Part shown: piece by piece, positions 48,209 through 59,639 of the stretch
How positions within the stretch are numbered: the stretch's first letter is position 1
How the letters are laid out: each line of letters begins with the position of its first letter
Source: Blastobasis lacticolella
Taxonomy: Eukaryota; Arthropoda; Insecta; Lepidoptera; Blastobasidae
Length of the DNA stretch: 64,000 bases
Direction: 5' to 3'
Assembly (NCBI GenBank): GCA_905147135.1
Contig: LR990048.1
Span: 19,018,563 to 19,082,562, forward strand
Notes under the pieces: generated by a model
What the model saw: only the letters and a program-made list of their open reading frames with translations
Databases searched by the model: none
What the model was told of the DNA's origin: nothing
Position numbers and translations under genes: made by a program

Positions 48209-48607
48209 ATTAAAATTTTATAGCCTAAAAACAATACATTCCTGATTTAACTTTTAACCATCAATATTATATATAATTAGAATAGACATGTCACACCCGA
48301 ATTGCACGTTGAACATATATTGTTAAGATCATTGTTTAAAACAATAAGTAGTCTCCCATGCCGCTGTCGGTGCCGCGACGGCCAGCATAAATGGTACCCA
48401 CTCAGCATGTTATTCTGTGAGCCCATTTTTAGGCATGGCATGCGCGTACTACCTTAATTAAATAAATAAATATAAATGTAATAACATACTAAATATGTAC
48501 ATAGGTATATAAACAATAAAAAGTGTGTCTGTACATTAAATATTTTTACAGAAAAATAATTGTGGCCAAGAAGAAACGGTAATAGATTAAGAATTAAAAA
48601 TATTAAC

Positions 48608-48797
48608 TTGGTGTTATTTTATTAATTATTATTAATTATATTTTATTTGATTTGACATTTATCTATGTTTGATAAAAAAAATTGTATTCATTTTCACAAT
48701 GATTGTAATGTACATTTTAATTTATTTGTTTGACATTCATAAGTGCTAGTGTTTAGCCTAATCTGAATAAATTATTTTGACTTTGACTTTGACTTAT
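48608..48797 (+). mobile_element. LINE 3' tail, right-arm specific
   Basis: Reads gacattcataagtgctagtg, ctgaataaattatt and a (gacttt)n tail. The left arm at the equivalent place (33225-33310) has unrelated sequence of about 75 bp. A related tail is in the TIR element at 13868-13937. Confidence 0.65.
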
Positions 48798-49282
48798 TAA
48801 GCCTGAGCAACATATAGGCTATAATTGATTTTGGAAACTGGAACACCTGATGTAGAACGGTAGGGGGGAAGGTGGTTTAAAACGATTAAGTTTCGCGCGA
48901 GTATAAAAAATATTTGAAATGTGGTGTATATCTTAGCTTGATTTAGTTTATAAGATAGGATGTTTATTAAACTTGAAAATAATACACTATTTTAATGCAT
49001 TTTCTATCAATATTTTATAAACAGAAAAAATAAGAAAACTCTAGAAAATCCTGTTTTGCCCGCATTCGAGCCTAAAATGGGTATCTGATTTGGGCAAAAT
49101 GGGTAGACGTCACAATTTTAAGGATAGGTGAATCAAACTTAAAATTTACCAGAAAGAAATAACACTGCACCTATCATTTCTACTGTAAACATTTAACATT
49201 ACGTTTACTGTCAAATGTATAAACTTAAAAACCTCAACCACCTATCAAAATCAACCTTTCTTTCGTAGCTACAGGATTTGTA

Positions 49283-51222
49283 GATACGAGACCTTGGGTT
49301 CACCATCAGAAACAAAGTGTCAAAAATCCCCATCGATCCTATGTGTGCGTCAAAAGTTATTTGGGGTCAAAGGTCAAAATTTCAGATATTTTGGATTTTT
49401 CTCAAAAATTGTAAGTTTTTTCAAAAAGTACTTCAGACCAAAATTGTAGATCTTAAAATTATCTACAAAAATAGTTCCCATGATTTTTTTCTAGGAATCC
49501 CAGAAATATCGCGATTTTAAGAGTCACGTTCTATGTGATATGCACACATTTCCACGCAACCTGTGAGGTAGTGTGCTCGGCGCGGTTTTTTTAAACGTGG
49601 TTTCCCCGGTAGGCCTACTCCATGTAACGGACTTTAGGTCTCTTAAATAATCAGCAAACTCATCACCTCACGCGACACTTGCATCGATTAAAGTTGGTAT
49701 TCCACGACTAACTACAACGGTTTCATCTTCACGCAAAAGTTTATTGCAAATAAAGCAAAATTGTGACATTTTTTCGAGATACACAACAGCCCAAATAACC
49801 TAAATGGAATACGCTAGCAATAAAAACGTATATTTACTTAAACAGAACGTTTAACACGAAAAGAAGCAGGTAGGAAGAACGACACCGCACGGACAATGGA
49901 ATAGCCAGATGTTATTCAAGGCCATGCGAGTAGAGGGGATTCAGTAAGGGACTGACTATGATTTGAGTATATATTTTCAGAATAGTATAGTTTACACATA
50001 AAAGAGACACAAATGGGCATTTTTCTTGTCTATGAATATACGTGGCGTATGTGTGTGTTAGATATAAGGTATTTTAGTATGTTTTAATTGGTATTAAATA
50101 TCGTGATTAATAATAATTAATATTTCAAAATACTTTAGTAAACATTTCACCAACTTCAGAACGAAGTGTGGTGTTTCTGAACGATTGTTTGTCTTTGATC
50201 AGTTAAGTACTGTTTATGAGAAACTTCCTTAATTAATTATGTAATAAATTTATAATAATGTTCAAAGTATTGTAATACATTAAATTAACATCTAATCAAT
50301 CTATCAGTAAATTTAGGAGACCGGAAATAAGAATAGAAAATGACATTTCCGGCTAGAAGGTAGTATAAAGGTCCAGTCAAAAGACTGGGTGGTACTTTTG
50401 CTCCAGAGCCGGCACAGAGTTAAGTACAAACTTGCATTGTATTATTGTTGCTTTATATTTTGTATTGGTTAATTTATTTATATAATTGTTTATTTATTGA
50501 ATCATACGTAATACTACTGTCCCATTTTAAAGGATAAATATTGAATTATGTGATCGATAATTGTGTCTTAACATTTGGTGAGAATTTTGTATAAATGTGG
50601 TTTGCCTATGGTACTTTGTTTGTATTATAAAATCTTGTTTAATTCAGCTAATGTTGTTTAAATAAATACCTCATTTTATAATGGATTATATTGCTTATTA
50701 CAATATACCTAATATCTTTAAAACATTTGTTTGATTAAATGATGTCCACTAGAATCATACGTTATCCTAGATAATATATTTTCTAGTAAACTCCTACACA
50801 AATATCAGCCTTGGATACTTCATCATCGTTGTCCATATATTTCACTGGGATTTTGGATACATACTCACACTCTGTTATTATCCTGTAGGCTTATGACTAA
50901 AATAAAGGTTTTACTAATGAAAGACACTGTAGTTATAAGTAGGACTTATATTAAAGCTGACATGTGCATATCATATAAAATGTGACTCTTAAAATCGCGA
51001 TATTTCAGGGATGGTGATTCCTAGAAAAAATCATTGGAATTTAATTTTTGTAGATAATTTTAAGGTCTACAATTTTGGTCTGGAGTACTTTTTGAAAAAA
51101 CTTACCATTTTTGAGAAAAATCCACAAAACCCGAAATTTTTACCTTTGACCCCTAATAACTTTTGACGCACACATAGGATCGATGGGGATTTTTGACACT
51201 TTGTTTCTAAGGGTGAACCCAA
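49283..51222. mobile_element. Foldback-like element with ~230-bp inverted ends
   Basis: 49283-49515 and 50985-51222 are inverted copies. The ends start GAGACCTTGGGTTCACC and continue agaaacaaagtgtcaaaaat, then cgatcctatgtgtgcg, ending near atcgcgattttaagagtcac. The 1.45-kb interior is AT-rich with no transposase; it includes a TATA-like gtataaagg at about 50364. A single end only is present in the left arm (32450-32690) and an extra mosaic end at 53521-53765. Confidence 0.7.
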
Positions 51223-51858
51223 AGTCTCCACCAGAATTCAGCTCTCCCCCAATTTTTGTTATTTCAAATGTCTACTTTGAACGAACTAATTATAAAAAGT
51301 ATCTTCATGTACCTTTAAACCATATTCGTTTTGGGCTACCCGTTTTGCCCAATAGCATATGTTTTTGTAAAGTAATTAAAACTTCAAAATGTCAGATAAT
51401 CCGAGATAACTCTTTGCCTTAATTTAAAGTTAGATAGCGCTAAAATATAAGCGCAATATTAACAATGTGCTTATTATAAAAGTTTTCGACTAATTAGGGT
51501 AGGTTAATATATCTTAAGTTTTTGAGAAAAGCTCTAAAAACTTTTGGTAGACATACATTAAGCTGCTCCGGTGCCCAAGCCATACGTCACATTTCCAGAA
51601 ATGAGAACTCGATGGAGAGATTGGACATTCACGGCCAGGTCGAAGGCAGAAGGACACGGCGCCGATCACCAACTCGGTGGACTGGTCTGATAAAGCAAGC
51701 TACAGAATCCACCATGGTACAATGTTCTCGCAACGTCTGTAACCGGCAAAAATGAAAGCAAATCTCCTCTGGAAAGTCTGCGACGCAGTGAACATCTCTC
51801 CGGGTACCTCGTCTACGCAACCACGACCACTCTGTCAAAAGTGTCCGACTAAGAAATT

Positions 51859-51874
51859 TTATGTGCCCCCTTAA
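51859..51874. repeat. Target-site duplication (left) of the RNase-H LINE
   Basis: ttatgtgcccccttaa, repeated at 56593-56608. The left arm has the unoccupied version (ttatatggccccttaa, reverse complement of 31902-31917). The left copy is also carried along in the tandem duplication (54495-54510). Confidence 0.85.
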
Positions 51875-51951
51875 GGTTAAGGTTAAGGTTAATGGGCTCC
51901 TCTTTCCGCACTTGAACTCAAACTTGGTCCTTTGTGCGTAGTTAAGGCGTG

Positions 51952-53253
51952 CTAATTTAGCCAGCCCAGCTCCCTCCAGAAGTCCAGCAGTCTCTTCGGA
52001 CGCTCGCAGATCTCTCGGAGGGTCCCTGTTCCTAATGTGACTTTTACCCTGTGGTCCTTTAGTCCCTCACACTCCAGGACCACATGGGCCGCTGTTTCCT
52101 CGTCTTCTAGGCATCCCCTGCATAAAGGGCTGTCTGTAGCTCCTATTGTGAACAGTAGTTTGTTCAGGGGGAGGTGTCCTGTTATTGTACCAACTACTGT
52201 CCTGAGTTCTGTCCGTTTGAGATCTAGCAGTTTATTAGTTAGTCTAGGTGATCGTTCGGTCACAACCAACTTCGTCTGTCTACATCCTATTGTGTTTTGC
52301 CAACGTTTATTGTGCTGGTCCGTAGTGTGTTTGCTCACCCATGCTCGCAGTGTGTTAAAAGAGAGGGGCAGGGACGGAGGAGGACCAGCAATTTCCGTCC
52401 CTGATCCCTTTCTTGCCAGCTCATCGGCGGCATCGTTCCCCATCGAATTGCTGTGACCCTTGATCCATTGTATCGTAACCCTGTTTGTCAGGGAGATATC
52501 TTCCAGTGCCTGGTGGCACTCCAGGATTAGGGCAGAGTTTATGCTGTTCTTTCCCAATGCCTTCAAGACTGACATGCTGTCCGATAAAATTCGGATACCT
52601 TGGTCGCTTATACCAAGTCTCTTTACTCGCATGGCGGCCTGTGTGATTGCTACACACTCGCATTGGAATATGGTACTATGTTCCCCTAATGGTATGGAAC
52701 TCTTGATATTCAGATCCAGCGAGAAGATCCCTGCACCGGTGCCTTGGTCGGTCTTGGATCCGTCCGTATAGATACGGACTTCTCCTATCCCAGACCAGTC
52801 TGCCTCCGTTTCCGCAGTTTGTATCTGGTATCTCTTGCCAAATATGAACTGTTTTGCGATTCAGTCACACTTGGCCTCAAACATAGGGTTAGTCTGAACC
52901 ATTGTTTCCCATAAGGTTTGATGGGAGCCAAGTTTATTGTTCCATTGTCTTGTTATCTTAAGTCTTAGAATTGCCATCTTTGCCTCCTGCTGTATATGCA
53001 GATCAAGAGGTGGCAGTCCCAGTAATACTTCAAGTGAAGCTGATGGTGTCGAGCGCATGCAGCCCGTTATGGCAGAGCATGCCATTCTCTGGAACCATTG
53101 CAGCCTGTTGACCGCTGTATTGAGCTTGGTTCTGGACCACCAGGCCACCGCGCCGTAGGCAACGAAAGGCCTCACCACGGCTGTATACAGCCACCTGGCA
53201 ATCGTGGGGGAGATTCCCCATGTTTTGCCAAGCAGTCTGCTACACTGCCACAT
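51952..53253 (-). pseudogene. LINE ORF2 thumb and RNase H, copy 1
   Basis: 53253-52861 is the RT thumb (MWQCSRLLGKTWGISPTIAR). After an in-frame TGA the frame continues through RNase H to the stop at 51952. The catalytic-type acidic residues TDGS and SDS and the GHS...ND/ADELA box are present. Identical to 54588-55889. Confidence 0.8.
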
Positions 53254-53451
53254 TGAGATGCTGGCTTTGGCCAGTTTGTGTTACAGATGTTTGTTCCATA
53301 ACAGTTTGTTGTCGAAAATGACCCCAAGGTACTTGACCTCGTCTGTTAAGGATAGTTTGGTACCGAATAGCTTGGGGAGTCTGAGTTCTCCCAGATTCCT
53401 CTTGTATGTGAACGGGACCATCTCTGTCTTGGATAGATTGACCGAGAGGTC

Positions 53452-53834
53452 AAAAAACCTTAAAAACCTCAACCACCTATCAAAATCAACCTTTCTTTCG
53501 TAGCTACAGGATTTGTAGATACGAGACCTTGGGTTCACCATCAGAAACAAAGTGTCAAAAATCCCCATCGATCCTATGTGTGCGTCAAAAGTTATTAGGG
53601 GTCAAAGGTAAAAATTTCGGGTTTTGTGGATTTTTCTCAAAAATGGTAAGTTTTTTCAAAAAGTACTCCAGACCAAAATTGTAGACCTTAAAATTATCTA
53701 CAAAAATAGTTCCCATGATTTTTTTCTAGGAATCCCAGAAATATCGCGATTTTAAGAGTCACGTTCTATGTGATATGCACACATTTCCACGCAACCTGTG
53801 AGGTAGTGTGCTCGGCGCGAAGCGCGAAAAGGTG
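53452..53834. repeat. Junction segment between the tandem copies, derived from 49228-49590
   Basis: Begins with aaaaacctcaaccacctatc, continues through one foldback end, then cacgttctatgtgatatgca and gtagtgtgctcggcgcg. The first two thirds match the inverted end at 51000-51190 better (ttattaggggtcaaaggta), while the last third matches 49440-49590 (aaaatagttcccatgat). So it is a mosaic of the two ends. Confidence 0.75.
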
Positions 53835-56087
53835 CTTTGTTTCTAAGGGTGAACCCAAAGTCTCCACCAGAATTCAGCTCTCCCCCAATTTTTGTTATTT
53901 CAAATGTCTACTTTGAACGAACTAATTATAAAAAGTATCTTCATGTACCTTTAAACCATATTCGTTTTGGGCTACCCGTTTTGCCCAATAGCATATGTTT
54001 TTGTAAAGTAATTAAAACTTCAAAATGTCAGATAATCCGAGATAACTCTTTGCCTTAATTTAAAGTTAGATAGCGCTAAAATATAAGCGCAATATTAACA
54101 ATGTGCTTATTATAAAAGTTTTCGACTAATTAGGGTAGGTTAATATATCTTAAGTTTTTGAGAAAAGCTCTAAAAACTTTTGGTAGACATACATTAAGCT
54201 GCTCCGGTGCCCAAGCCATACGTCACATTTCCAGAAATGAGAACTCGATGGAGAGATTGGACATTCACGGCCAGGTCGAAGGCAGAAGGACACGGCGCCG
54301 ATCACCAACTCGGTGGACTGGTCTGATAAAGCAAGCTACAGAATCCACCATGGTACAATGTTCTCGCAACGTCTGTAACCGGCAAAAATGAAAGCAAATC
54401 TCCTCTGGAAAGTCTGCGACGCAGTGAACATCTCTCCGGGTACCTCGTCTACGCAACCACGACCACTCTGTCAAAAGTGTCCGACTAAGAAATTTTATGT
54501 GCCCCCTTAAGGTTAAGGTTAAGGTTAATGGGCTCCTCTTTCCGCACTTGAACTCAAACTTGGTCCTTTGTGCGTAGTTAAGGCGTGCTAATTTAGCCAG
54601 CCCAGCTCCCTCCAGAAGTCCAGCAGTCTCTTCGGACGCTCGCAGATCTCTCGGAGGGTCCCTGTTCCTAATGTGACTTTTACCCTGTGGTCCTTTAGTC
54701 CCTCACACTCCAGGACCACATGGGCCGCTGTTTCCTCGTCTTCTAGGCATCCCCTGCATAAAGGGCTGTCTGTAGCTCCTATTGTGAACAGTAGTTTGTT
54801 CAGGGGGAGGTGTCCTGTTATTGTACCAACTACTGTCCTGAGTTCTGTCCGTTTGAGATCTAGCAGTTTATTAGTTAGTCTAGGTGATCGTTCGGTCACA
54901 ACCAACTTCGTCTGTCTACATCCTATTGTGTTTTGCCAACGTTTATTGTGCTGGTCCGTAGTGTGTTTGCTCACCCATGCTCGCAGTGTGTTAAAAGAGA
55001 GGGGCAGGGACGGAGGAGGACCAGCAATTTCCGTCCCTGATCCCTTTCTTGCCAGCTCATCGGCGGCATCGTTCCCCATCGAATTGCTGTGACCCTTGAT
55101 CCATTGTATCGTAACCCTGTTTGTCAGGGAGATATCTTCCAGTGCCTGGTGGCACTCCAGGATTAGGGCAGAGTTTATGCTGTTCTTTCCCAATGCCTTC
55201 AAGACTGACATGCTGTCCGATAAAATTCGGATACCTTGGTCGCTTATACCAAGTCTCTTTACTCGCATGGCGGCCTGTGTGATTGCTACACACTCGCATT
55301 GGAATATGGTACTATGTTCCCCTAATGGTATGGAACTCTTGATATTCAGATCCAGCGAGAAGATCCCTGCACCGGTGCCTTGGTCGGTCTTGGATCCGTC
55401 CGTATAGATACGGACTTCTCCTATCCCAGACCAGTCTGCCTCCGTTTCCGCAGTTTGTATCTGGTATCTCTTGCCAAATATGAACTGTTTTGCGATTCAG
55501 TCACACTTGGCCTCAAACATAGGGTTAGTCTGAACCATTGTTTCCCATAAGGTTTGATGGGAGCCAAGTTTATTGTTCCATTGTCTTGTTATCTTAAGTC
55601 TTAGAATTGCCATCTTTGCCTCCTGCTGTATATGCAGATCAAGAGGTGGCAGTCCCAGTAATACTTCAAGTGAAGCTGATGGTGTCGAGCGCATGCAGCC
55701 CGTTATGGCAGAGCATGCCATTCTCTGGAACCATTGCAGCCTGTTGACCGCTGTATTGAGCTTGGTTCTGGACCACCAGGCCACCGCGCCGTAGGCAACG
55801 AAAGGCCTCACCACGGCTGTATACAGCCACCTGGCAATCGTGGGGGAGATTCCCCATGTTTTGCCAAGCAGTCTGCTACACTGCCACATTGAGATGCTGG
55901 CTTTGGCCAGTTTGTGTTACAGATGTTTGTTCCATAACAGTTTGTTGTCGAAAATGACCCCAAGGTACTTGACCTCGTCTGTTAAGGATAGTTTGGTACC
56001 GAATAGCTTGGGGAGTCTGAGTTCTCCCAGATTCCTCTTGTATGTGAACGGGACCATCTCTGTCTTGGATAGATTGACCGAGAGGTC
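53835..56087. repeat. 2,253-bp direct repeat, copy 2
   Basis: Second copy of 51199-53451. After 56087 the LINE continues normally into its RT domain, so copy 2 holds the original right-hand context and copy 1 ends at the duplication breakpoint. Confidence 0.9.
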
Positions 56088-56517
56088 GTGCTCACTACAC
56101 CAGCTTTCGACTATTTTTAGTGCAGACCTCATGAGGTCGCACAGAACGTTCTCAAATGGTCCGCTAATAAGTATGGCTATGTCATCTGCATAGCCAATTG
56201 TATGGAATCTGTTGTCATTTGACCGGCTTATAAGCTCGTTGACTACAATATTCCACAATAACGGAGATAAGACCCTGTGGGCATCCCCTAGCGACCACTG
56301 CTCTGGTTGTGTTATTTATCGTTATTCGTACGGCCCTGCGTCTCAGCATTGAGTCGATCCATCCGGCTATGGTATCCTTTACTCCATGCTTAATCAGTGC
56401 CTGATTGATGCTCCCAAAGTGTGTTTTGTCAAAAGCACCTTCTATGTCTATCAAGACTCCTAGAGTGGATTGCTTAGACGCCATAGCGTGTTCGATGTGA
56501 GTCGTTACGCTATGCAA
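54588..56517 (-). pseudogene. LINE ORF2 RT, thumb and RNase H, copy 2
   Basis: 56517-56215 (RT with DIEGAFDKTHFGS and GCPQG), frameshift, 56258-55917 (YADD box in GYADDIAILI), in-frame TAA, 55889-55497 (thumb), in-frame TGA, and 55268-54588 (RNase H plus CCHC). The domain order is complete from mid-RT onward. Confidence 0.8.
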
Positions 56518-56592
56518 TGCTGATTTTGTGCTTTTGCCTGCAGTGTATGCATGCTGATTTTTGTGGAGAGGGAACTTTATTAGCGCTGAGTC

Positions 56593-56608
56593 TTATGTGC
56601 CCCCTTAA
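56593..56608. repeat. Target-site duplication (right) of the RNase-H LINE
   Basis: ttatgtgcccccttaa, matching 51859-51874. Beyond it the left-arm homology resumes at once (atgacgcgctacgatgacga). Confidence 0.85.
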
Positions 56609-56902
56609 ATGACGCGCTACGATGACGAGGCATCAGGAGCGTATGGTGGTGGGCCCTGGTGGGCCTGGTGGACACGTCAAGCGACCAGAGAAGTTAAACC
56701 AACACTTCCACCATCACTTACCAAACGGTGAGATGGCGGTCAAATCTAAAAAAAAGTCTAATATAAAAAAAAGTACAACGAGGGCTCGAGGGAGTAATAG
56801 AGTAAACGAGACTCATGCTATGTCAACCCCCTCTAGTGGTATTAGGGAAGGGGTTGATGATGGTGAACTGCTTAATGTACTTGCATGCCGAGCGTTGAAA
56901 GA
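56609..56902 (+). repeat. Outer end of the right arm, LINE-tail-like
   Basis: Reverse complement of 31592-31900. Contains ccaacacttccaccatcact and taccaaacggtgagatggcg, a moth LINE 3'-end signature, then ccccctctagtggtatta and aaggggttgatgatgg. Homology between the arms stops near aagagggatg (56902). Confidence 0.65.
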
Positions 56903-56939
56903 GGGATGTTAGAGAAACAAGATGAAAGTGTAAATTCGG

Positions 56940-57540
56940 ACGTATAATTTGAATTGTTTGCCGAAACTTAAGTCTTGTCTTTCTTCATCGTAATCTTTCG
57001 ACACTGTGATACAACATGCCACGATCTCATGCAAAATTTACAGAAGGGTTTCTTCTTTTGCCGCTCATTAGTTTGCAGTGCCGCAGTGCTAGGTTCTTTA
57101 AGTATGACCGGTAAAGATTTTCTGAAGTCTTCTTTAAACAGGGCTGCTATCACATTTTCTGACGTCAGTTTTGTGTTTATGTGTTCCAAAGCCATAACTA
57201 GCGGTCGAAATTCTTCTGGTAGACCAGCTAGTATAATTACGGCAAGAAACTCGTCTTCGACTGCGTTGCCGATTGCTTGAAGCTCTTGTTGGATGCTTAT
57301 TGCCGCGTTTGTGTAGTTTTGGATACTACCAGTGTACTTGTTACCAAGTAACCTTTGCATTAGCGTTAATCTCCTGGATAAGCCGCTGTCCGCATATGCT
57401 CTTCTCAGCCTGTTTAGTACGTCAGATGCTGATGTGGCCGGTTGTATAATAACACACTCGTCACAAAGAAGACATATTTTTGCGTGTGCCTTCTTTTTGA
57501 GCGAGCTCACCGAGATTGGGATTTTATACGGTGGTTACAT
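56940..57540 (-). pseudogene. gag: Ty1/copia-type gag fragment
   Basis: Minus strand 57510-56968 reads ASDVLNRLRRAYADSGLSRR, TLMQRLLGNKY, IQQELQAIGNAVEDEFLAVI, LAGLPEEFRPLVMALE and the zinc knuckle CKFCMRSWHVVSQC (CX2CX4HX4C). This is the UBN2-type copia gag layout. No protease, integrase or RT follows on the minus strand (that space is the inverted-duplication arm), and no LTR was found, so it is a fragment. Immediately outside the right arm. Confidence 0.78.
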
Positions 57541-57559
57541 AATCAAAACTTCATTGAGT

Positions 57560-58970
57560 AAATGTTGAAAGGACAACAAATGAAATAACAAAATTTAAAA
57601 GACAAAATGTAAAACATTTAGCAAAAGTTTATAATCCAAATATATGTTTCATCAAATGGACGACTGACCAAAAGTTGTTAATGTTTTAAAGTACCAAATC
57701 ATCCCTAATCAAATTATATAATCACAAATTATTTCCTCCACAGTATTTTATTTCCCTTCTTTAATCTAATGGGTAGAGAGTATGATTCATGATCCAAAAG
57801 TCGCCGGATATAAATCTATATCAGTAATTGTTAATTTATTTGTCACAAAATCGAATCTATCCATAACGTCGTTTCTGTTTCGTTAGTTCCAGGGAGTTCC
57901 AGATATATTGATAATTCTTTTTTTGAACTGTATGATTTTTAACGATTTGATCAATAGTGTGATAGATAAGAAATTTAAACGTTTATATTCCAGACTTTGA
58001 TCAGTAGAACTTTAGATATTGGACAATTATTATTTTAAAATTTGCTCAATAATGTTTTTATTTTCTAATATGTAACCGACGCGGCGCAGTAAGTGTAATT
58101 ATTTATTTTTAAAAATTTGCCAGCGAACCCTGCTCGAAATTTTTCGATTTTTGCCTAAAAGAGGTGAACATAATGAATACGCCTCAGGCGAACATAATAA
58201 AAGTAACAAATCAATGAAGGAGCGAGCTCGGAGTTTGACTTAAAAACGCAGCGCTGGCAGTGTGTACCCACAAAATCTGCCCTGCATCGCGCGCCTGCAC
58301 TACACTAGCTTAAGCGATAAAAGCATTTTGTTGTTTGCTTCTGACTACCATGTATTGTCCAAAACTTAATCCTGAACCGGTAAATCCTGTACCTGGGCAA
58401 GGCACAGATTGAGCGAGCACCGTCAGTAAAAAAAAATGTCTTTTGGCATTTTGGGTTACAAAAGCCTGAGGTGATTATTGAAGGAATGAGCAATTTTAGA
58501 CATATTTGATCTTAATAGCAACGAGTGATCCTCACACTAGTAATTTAAGGTAAACAATGAATAAGTGACCGCAACGAGCTAGGGGAATGATAAGAAAAGT
58601 ATCTGAAAGTTATAAATGAGTGAGCGAAGCGAGCTCGAAATTTTTTACATAGCGGTAAAAGTTGGTGTGATTAGTGAATGAATGAGCTAGCGGAGCGAGC
58701 TCGAAATTTTTGACATTTTGTTCTAAAAAGCTGGAGTGATTTATAAAATTAATAAAATAATGGGTGAGGGAAAACAACATGTGGAAACCTCAACATTCAG
58801 GCAACTGAATGTGTAATAATGGTGGTCCAATCTGGTCAGGTACCCCTGTTAACAGGGTCACTGAGGTCAGTTGGCAGTCTAGTCAGTTGGTACTGTTTTT
58901 ATGTGATCTGCGAATTCCTGAGTTATGCTCAACACTAAGTTCGCTTATCTGTTGAGTTTTTAGCGGTGCA
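57560..58970. other. AT-rich intergenic with 'gagcgagctcgaaattttt' repeats
   Basis: No gene. The phrase gagcgagctcgaaattttt or a variant recurs at about 58130, 58218, 58628 and 58697, in a loose tandem context (gaatgagctagcggagcgag). 58770-58870 carries caactgaatgtgtaataatg-type repeat related to 6160-6190 and 41860-41880. Confidence 0.5.
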
Positions 58971-58977
58971 GAAATAA

Positions 58978-59076
58978 TGTAGCCGCCAATGTTGTGAAGC
59001 GAAGATGGAGAAGGTGCATAAGGGTGATTACCACCTGGCCGGGTGTTGTGACCAGGGGACCATGGGTCCGACAGAT
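58978..59076. repeat. ~99-bp direct repeat, copy 1
   Basis: gtagccgccaatgttg...agcgaagatggagaag...cacctggccgggtgttgtga...gaccatgggtccgacag. The second copy is at 59540-59639, about 562 bp away, with a few differences. Confidence 0.75.
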
Positions 59077-59539
59077 GATCGTCGGTAGTTCTATACTCGT
59101 ATATGCCGTGAAAGTTGGCATGCGATGTAGGACGGTTAGCGCCATCTATGTGCGGATGCTTGCCAAGCTTGTGTTCGTGTACTCGTAATGTGACTATTGT
59201 TGAGTTTCCCTGTTGGAGCAATAGATGTCGCTACAGTACTCCCCCCGGAGACTGGAGGTCGATACCGAAGCAAGAAACGCTGAAGCTGACGTATGAAGCG
59301 TAGTCAGTCTGGCGATGCGATGAGCAATGGCGTAGCTCTGGCGTGAGGTTGCGCTGTGAGCTGTGCCGAAGCGATGCTGTTCCCAAGTCTGCAGTGAGTC
59401 GAGACTGGATGCCGCAGGTGAACGACCAGGAAGCACGCGTCCGTGCCGACTATGGTCAAGGCTGTGACTGCTGTGTGCGGGAGTCAGGTAGGGAAGATGT
59501 AAGGATCACGTCTACACGGATACCGCCAAAGTGCAGGAA

Positions 59540-59639
59540 TAATGTAGCCGCCAATGTTGGCAAGCGAAGATGGAGAAGATGGAAAAGGGTGATTACCCAC
59601 CTGGCCGGGTGTTGTGACCAGGGGACCAAGGGTCCGACA
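59540..59639. repeat. ~99-bp direct repeat, copy 2
   Basis: Matches 58978-59076. The DNA between the copies contains ctacagtactccccccggag and looks like retroelement flank, but no LTR pair was established. Confidence 0.75.

Larger units (their letters stand above)
51199..53451. repeat. 2,253-bp direct repeat, copy 1
   Basis: Repeated at 53835-56087 at a constant offset of 2,636 bp. All reading frames within it translate identically in both copies, so nucleotide identity is at or near 100%. Contains the arm segment, the LINE 3' end and the LINE RNase H region. Confidence 0.9.
51875..56592 (-). mobile_element. RNase-H-encoding non-LTR retrotransposon, 5' truncated, internally tandem-duplicated
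   Basis: Read on the minus strand: RT domain from 56592 (VLIDIEGAFDKTHFGSINQA; GCPQG; frameshift; GYADDIAILI), thumb (AVNRLQWFQRMACSAITGCM), RNase H (IYTDGSKTDQGTGAG; LSDSMSVLKAL; GHSNSMGNDAADELA) and a C-terminal CCHC knuckle (CRGCLEDEETAAHVVLEC). The 3' end is a (TTAACC)-type tail at 51875-51893. Flanked by a 16-bp target-site duplication. In-frame stops (TAA at 53283-53281, TGA at 52863-52861 and their copies) make it dead. The 3' half is present twice because of the 2,253-bp tandem repeat. RNase H between RT and the knuckle points to the I/Jockey-superclade; the exact clade is not assigned. Confidence 0.85.
43430..56902. repeat. Inverted duplication, right arm (contains EcKL gene 5)
   Basis: Collinear in reverse with 31592-40145. 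Extra DNA in this arm: a 158-bp MITE (44303-44460), a LINE tail (48608-48797), the foldback interior (about 49530-50990) and the RNase-H LINE with its tandem duplication (51875-56592). Confidence 0.85.

Noticed and set aside
51871..51893. Telomeric repeat
   Set aside because: ggttaa units are few, do not match the insect TTAGG repeat, and sit exactly at the LINE 3' end within the target duplication.
52037..55407. Plus-strand ORFs of ~100-139 codons repeated in the tandem copies
   Set aside because: Antisense shadows of the LINE RNase H/RT frames; their duplication follows from the 2,253-bp repeat.
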